A stretch of DNA of 64,000 nucleotides from positions 744,001-808,000 of the forward strand of contig JBBELK010000015.1 in the NCBI GenBank assembly GCA_037783545.1. Direction: 5' to 3'. Made by a program: the position numbers and the translations under genes. The stretch's first letter is position 1. The number at the start of each line of letters is the position of its first letter. This document shows positions 59,505 through 64,000 of the stretch, in pieces. The notes below the pieces were generated by a model. It saw only the letters and a program-made list of their open reading frames with translations. It had not been told where the DNA came from and ran no database searches. The DNA comes from Henricia sp. BOLD:AAB3569 (taxonomy: Eukaryota; Echinodermata; Asteroidea; Spinulosida; Echinasteridae).

Positions 59505-59632
59505 TAAAGGCACAGGCGCGCGCGCACCAAATTCGTGCCACGAAATACGAAGCTTCGTAGAAAAGGCACAGGGCTGCATATTTCGTGGGACGAATTTGGT
59601 GCGTGAGCATTGCTGCTGTGGCTGTGCGGCTG
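59505..59632. mobile_element. Palindromic element R2, degenerate
   Basis: AAAGGCACAGGCGCGCGCGC at the left, with ATTCGTGCCACGAAATACG against CATATTTCGTGGGACGAAT. The right end has diverged. Confidence 0.7.
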
Positions 59633-59639
59633 TGGTCAT

Positions 59640-60328
59640 GGTGATTGGCCTTCAAAAAAAATAACCACCAAAACGTGTTAATATTTGAAAGGGAAGTAAA
59701 GGCCGAATTTATTAGTGACAAACATGCTTCAAGTTTTTATTCAATTTAATAAGTTTCTCTGCCATGTTTCATTGTCCATAGATTTGCACACGGCATGATG
59801 CAACTTGCACACCGGACACACTCACTCAATCACTGGCACTGCACACTACAGCACAGTCATGACAGTTGCAGTCTTATGGAGCCTATAACCTCCAGAAGAG
59901 GTAGAAATAATATGCCACAGAATTATACGCTGTTTACTAACATGACTAATGCAAATGCCATGCCAATGTTTCCTACTTTATGACATGGGCGTACACCGTA
60001 CACGTAGGACACGGAGAGCGATCTTACCTCCATTTTCCTCCAAATGTCAACGTCTGACGGTATTCGCAGAATTTGAACAGCAGATGGCGCTGTTTACATT
60101 TAACAGGTCCATTTATTTAAAGGTGCTGTCACTTTTTTTGTGGGGCTAAACAAAAGTGACGTGCTGGAATTACTTGCCGTGTGTAAAATGATAGTTCCGA
60201 TTGGCTAACGCACCTGAAATACATTATGCATGACTACAATGGTGGCATGCACCGATATCATGCGATATGAGACAAAAACTCTTCAAAGATCGCTAATCGT
60301 TTGAGTTAGATAATATTTGAATATCATA
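59640..60328. other. Intergenic, nothing recognised
   Basis: Spacer upstream of the lemur kinase. Short frames here show no similarity. Confidence 0.5.
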
Positions 60329-60640
60329 ATGCAACTATCAATTGTTTCCTCCACCACACCCCGCCCCCAGGCTACCCCAAGGTGGCGATTGTCACTTTTT
60401 TTCGCGACAAAATCCCCACCCCTGGGGCAACATTGAGGTGACCAAAATCCCCACCCTCGGGTGCAAAACATGCGCGTCTTGTATACAAATGCACAGACAT
60501 TTTTTTATTTTAAAGGGTCAAATGCCCTATCCTGGGGCATGAAAAACGTGACCAAACCCCCACGTACCTAGGGGTTGGGGCAGCGCGGGGGTTGGGGTGG
60601 GGGTTGGGGAGGTGTGGGGAAAACAATTGATAGGTGCATA
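60329..60640. mobile_element. Possible palindrome-ended element with a G/C-rich core
   Basis: ATGCAACTATCAATTGTTTC at the left pairs with AAACAATTGATAGGTGCAT at the right. The core carries CCCCACCC-type words on one side and GGGGTTGGGG words on the other, a possible G-quadruplex on each strand. Confidence 0.6.
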
Positions 60641-60734
60641 ACCATCATATTCAGTAATCTCAATTGACAGGAAACAACATTTTAAAAATTGTTTATTAGC
60701 TCTCTAAGATTCCTTGACCGCATCCAAAGCTCCG

Positions 60735-60883
60735 TATAGACCGTATCGTATAGCTGCCATCTTGTAGGGCAACTTTTGTCGTTTAAATTGGTCAACAATG
60801 TAAGCACAAAATGTGCAACCATGCATGTCTTCAAGAAACAAAGAAACTGCCCTACAAGATGGGAGATATTCGATACGGTCTAT
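60735..60883. mobile_element. Palindromic MITE, family 2
   Basis: The best-preserved ends of the family, TATAGACCGTATCGTATAGC and CGATACGGTCTAT. It is in the spacer between the lemur kinase and DNAAF5. Confidence 0.85.
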
Positions 60884-60884
60884 T

Positions 60885-61395
60885 TGTGTTGCCAGAACAC
60901 TGCAAAACGCCGCGCCGGGAGTTTCGAATGGCCGAAAACAAACGTCGTCGCCAAAACAAACCAATCCTATAATACACAACCCTGACTGAAATGACAAAGT
61001 GTAAATCCCAAAATATTTTCCTCACAAAAGTTTTATACATGAAGCTTGTTCTGCAAAATGATGGATGATATATTTTCACCAAAGATTACTTCATGACATT
61101 TTAACAAATTTCTCTAAATAAGTAAAGATGGAAGATCTACAGACCCATTAATTCATTAATTTTAAATTAATTTTTAATTGACATTTGCCGAATCAAGATA
61201 TTTTTTTCAGCAAAGTTTCTTTACCTTATTTAAGATAACTTAAACAACTTCCAAAAGCATAATCATTTTTAAAAACCCAAAAATTCTCATACAGAATATT
61301 TGATAACTGGTAGGGCCTAAGACATGCTGTCAAGTTTCTAATAGTTGAAAATCAGTTTATTTTTATTACTACCAAGAAAAGTACACAAACTACAC
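60885..61395. other. Intergenic, nothing recognised
   Basis: AT-rich sequence without recognised repeats or genes. Confidence 0.5.
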
Positions 61396-61530
61396 TGTGC
61401 ATCAATAATAAGAGGTCCTTGAGACATGGCAGATTACCTTGTTATAACAGGAACCTTGTGTAATCCGGAATGAAAACAACGAAGAACAATGTATTGGGAC
61501 TTACAAAATTCCTATGAAACCCTGGTTACT
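61395..61530 (+). repeat. Dispersed repeat R7
   Basis: AATAAGAGGTCCTTGAGACA, TCCGGAATGAAAACAACGAA and GAACAATGTATT blocks match the other copies. Confidence 0.6.
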
Positions 61531-61730
61531 ATTACCCTTTTTGTTGAGAATATTTTATCAAAATACAAATTCAGTTTAACATGTGTATTATAATAACCAC
61601 CCAAAGAAGACAGGAAAATTTCCTTTAAACAAGTGGTCTTTTTATAAGGAATCAGATGGATACCTTGGGACAATATGAGCAGCCACTGGTCGCATTAGGC
61701 AGGTGTTGTTGTTGTTGTTCTTTATTTATA

Positions 61731-61973
61731 GGGGTCAATTTAATAAAGCTGTATAGCAGAAAAATTTGCTTAATCCAAAATTTGTTTGCTTTATAAAAAT
61801 GGGTTAATAGTCAAAATTGTATGTCAACTTGTGTTTTTAGCAAGAATAGCAGAACACCAGTCGATTGTAAAACACATCATATAAGATTTTGACTGCTAAC
61901 TCATTTTTATAAAGCAAACAAAATATTGATTAAGCAAATTCTTTTTGCTAAACAGCTTTATGAAATTGGGCCC
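61731..61973. mobile_element. Palindromic element in the DNAAF5 3' flank
   Basis: GGGGTCAATTTAATAAAGCT and AAAAATTTGCTTAATCC at the left pair with GATTAAGCAAATTCTTTTTG and AGCTTTATGAAATTGGGCCC at the right; TTTGCTTTATAAAAATG forms the inner stem. Confidence 0.85.
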
Positions 61974-61974
61974 A

Positions 61975-62450
61975 GGTGGTATGTCTATTCAGGTAGTGGC
62001 TAAAGCCATGACCACATTTTTTGTTAAAAAGTGTCGACAGTCGACTAAGTTTTACGCTCTGTCGTTGCAAGTTTTACATCGTCAATTTTACATTACTGGA
62101 ATGTCCCATGCAGATGGGCAATGTAATGTAAAACCAAGAACACACGTTGTGGTTATGTAACTTCCATATGGACCTGAATGAGGAGGTGACACATTACTTT
62201 AAGCTTTACCAAGGTTTTACATGGCAACAAAAATTCTACGGGCCAAAAATAAATCCAAGTGCAGACGCACGGAAGAATTACTTTTATAGAATGTATGTTA
62301 ACAGTGGCTCACGGTATCATTTTACAAAACTTAGCCCAATGCACACCAGGCATTTGACTGTACTGATATAAATACAATACCCATCCATTAGAATTTTAAG
62401 ATCAGTTTTTGGGGTTAAATTTTTGTGAAATTCAGAAAGATAAAAGGCAT
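61975..62450. other. DNAAF5 3' UTR or flank, nothing recognised
   Basis: Immediately downstream of the TGA on the minus strand. No repeat was matched. Confidence 0.45.
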
Positions 62451-62451
62451 T

Positions 62452-64000
62452 TCAAGTGTCAGTTTCTGCTAAGAGTGTCTTTGTGTGTTGGATCAGCTCA
62501 TCGCAGTACATCATGCCGCGGTGTTTGTGTCGCACCATCTCAACTTCCTCAAGGAGCAGTGAAGGATGCAGTGGAGCAGCTTGCTTCAAGATATCTGGTG
62601 AAATAAACATGATAAAGCTATCTTAAAATATCTGAGCAATGATATAAAGGTACGTCATGTAGATTTTCTCCTATTGGCAAACGTTGGCAATTTGGTTGGT
62701 ATCCACATGTATATGGTTCAAAAAAAGAAATACAAAATATACTCTGACCAAACGATTGAGGCGGCTGAGAGATGTACCATATTTTATCAGTCAGTAACAT
62801 GTATGATCACTTCTTGTGGCAAGGCTGACTGAACCAGCCTTTGTAAGAGCCACTGAGGCAGGGTGCGCCACTCTGCCTGAAGTACCTCCCTTAGCTCCTG
62901 TACATCTAGGGATGTTTGGGAGATGCACGACTACAGTGGGCAGCTAATCCCACGCAGGTTCAATCATAGGAATTTGTAAAAGCATGCAACAAAAAACATG
63001 GCAAAGAAGGTGGGGCAGAAAAGTTCTCTTACGTTAGCACAAAACACAGTATAAAAAAAACACAAACAAAACAGGAAGCAGTAAAAGCCTTTGTTGATGT
63101 CTATTGACCCCTTTCGAACATGTGCGAATACGCCATTTTGGGAGTCAAATAATGCTGAGTCATTGTGGAAGCAATGTGCGTGTGCGTGTCTCTGGTGGGC
63201 GTCACACGGTTTAATTCACCAATGGGAGCCTTAGTATTGCGCGTTACGCGTGCTATGGACACACACACAAGGCGCACGCACATTGCTTCCACAATGACGC
63301 GGCATTATTTGACTCCCAAAATGACGTCATTGGCACAAGCTCAATAAGCTCCATATCTTACACTACTCACAATAAGTTATGGATATTGTAAAGTGTACGC
63401 AGATATTTTATTGAGGGTGTGTATTCCGCTTGAATGATTTCCATATATAATTAGACAATTGTATCTGCATGACAGACACACCTTGTCACAGGAATCACTG
63501 AAAACAGTCATTTGAAGGAAAAAAAATCAAAAATTTAACCACACCAATATCCCTAACTTATTGTGAGTAGTGTATACTATGAACCCTCTGAAACAGTTTT
63601 GACAAAATGAATCAACAATATAAGATCTTATCATTATTATTATTACCTAGCACAGCCTGTTGTATGGCATTATCAGGATCATCCATATGCACCAGGAGCC
63701 CTCTATACAGTGTCTCAAGATGAGCCTTGTATAACACCCTATCATAGTCGGCAGGGAAGCACTTGAAGAACGTCTCAAACGTCTTGGCTACAGCAATGCG
63801 TATCTCATCGCTACTATCGTCCATTCGCTTCAAGAGCTCCATGTACATCGTGTGAAGGCGGTCGGGTTCGAACCTCGGACCGCACAGGGCTAGGATCTTC
63901 TGGAAGACACGGCAGGTGATGAGGCGTGTTGAGCGACCGTTGTCTTCTAGGAGAGATGTCAGCTGTGTTTGGAGGTCATCCATGACGGCGATGACCTGAG
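62452..64000 (-). CDS. DNAAF5: Dynein axonemal assembly factor 5 (HEATR2), last two coding exons only
   Basis: Two exons are visible. One runs from the right edge down to 63647 and includes HEAT-repeat text such as ELLKRMDDSSDEIRIAVAKT and GLLVHMDDPDNAIQQAVLD. It may begin at an AG near 63996 or continue past the window. The final exon is 62594-62452 (TGA), with MVRHKHRGMMYCDELIQHTK. The split Asp codon across the junction keeps frame. This matches the C-terminal HEAT repeats and conserved tail of DNAAF5, a cytoplasmic factor needed to pre-assemble outer and inner dynein arms of motile cilia. The gene runs in the same direction as the lemur kinase, about 3.4 kb upstream of it. A possible polyadenylation signal (AATAAA on the minus strand) is at 61721-61726, inside the edge of a hairpin element. 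Confidence 0.85.
62812..62950 (-). pseudogene. Relic of a Tc1-like transposase C-terminus
   Basis: The minus strand reads VQELREVLQAEWRTLPQW and LVQSALP, nearly the same as the plus-strand relic at 35.0 kb. It lies in the last intron of DNAAF5. Confidence 0.6.
63102..63346. mobile_element. Palindromic MITE, family 5
   Basis: Second copy, collinear with the one at 9.8 kb and with the same ends. It sits just beside the family 4 MITE in the DNAAF5 intron. Confidence 0.85.
63361..63573. mobile_element. Palindromic MITE, family 4, full length
   Basis: CACTACTCACAATAAGTTAT at the left pairs with AACTTATTGTGAGTAGTGTA at the right; ATTGTATCTGCATGACAGAC is a conserved interior word. It lies in the last intron of DNAAF5. 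Confidence 0.85.

Overview
The window is animal nuclear DNA. Its genes are split into short exons with GT-AG introns, and the introns and spacers are packed with tRNA-derived SINEs and small palindromic (MITE-like) elements. The gene families and the frequent ACATGTA-type words suggest a marine invertebrate deuterostome, perhaps an echinoderm or hemichordate. That placement is an inference and is not settled by the sequence. No bacterial features (operons, CRISPR, IS elements) are present.

Four protein-coding genes can be reconstructed exon by exon with matching splice phases. (1) A cytohesin-family ARF exchange factor lies on the minus strand. Exon 1 is at about 25.4 kb, eight coding exons run leftward to 4,271, and the PH-domain end is off the left edge. 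(2) The WDR13 orthologue lies on the plus strand with 14 exons from 25,650 to 42,465 (481 aa). It starts only 256 bp from the cytohesin start codon, so the two are head to head on a likely shared promoter. (3) A lemur tyrosine kinase (LMTK/AATK) orthologue lies on the minus strand with 14 exons from 59,057 down to 45,777 (1,303 aa). It has a signal peptide, one membrane helix, a kinase domain and a long disordered tail, and it is tail to tail with WDR13. (4) The last two coding exons of DNAAF5/HEATR2, a dynein-arm assembly factor, lie on the minus strand from the right edge to 62,452.

The most unusual structure fills most of WDR13 intron 1 (about 25.77-34.02 kb). It is bounded by a terminal inverted repeat of about 60 to 110 bp. 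Inside each end is an array of a unit of about 56-57 bp carrying CTGCAG: about 85 copies on the left (26.05-30.85 kb) and about 8 copies in inverted orientation on the right (33.05-33.51 kb). The repeat unit contains the same core as the terminal inverted repeat. The loop holds a decayed LINE reverse transcriptase. Together this looks like a foldback-type transposon of about 8.2 kb. The left array has higher-order structure, with one block of about 1.06 kb repeated at a 2,028-bp offset.

The remaining non-coding DNA is a mosaic. It holds three tRNA-derived SINE families (A, B and C; B and C share a body but carry different tRNA-like heads), at least five multi-copy palindromic MITE families, a dozen single long hairpins, two relics of a Tc1-like transposase C-terminus and several G-rich tracts. 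Stretches where nothing was recognised are listed as such.
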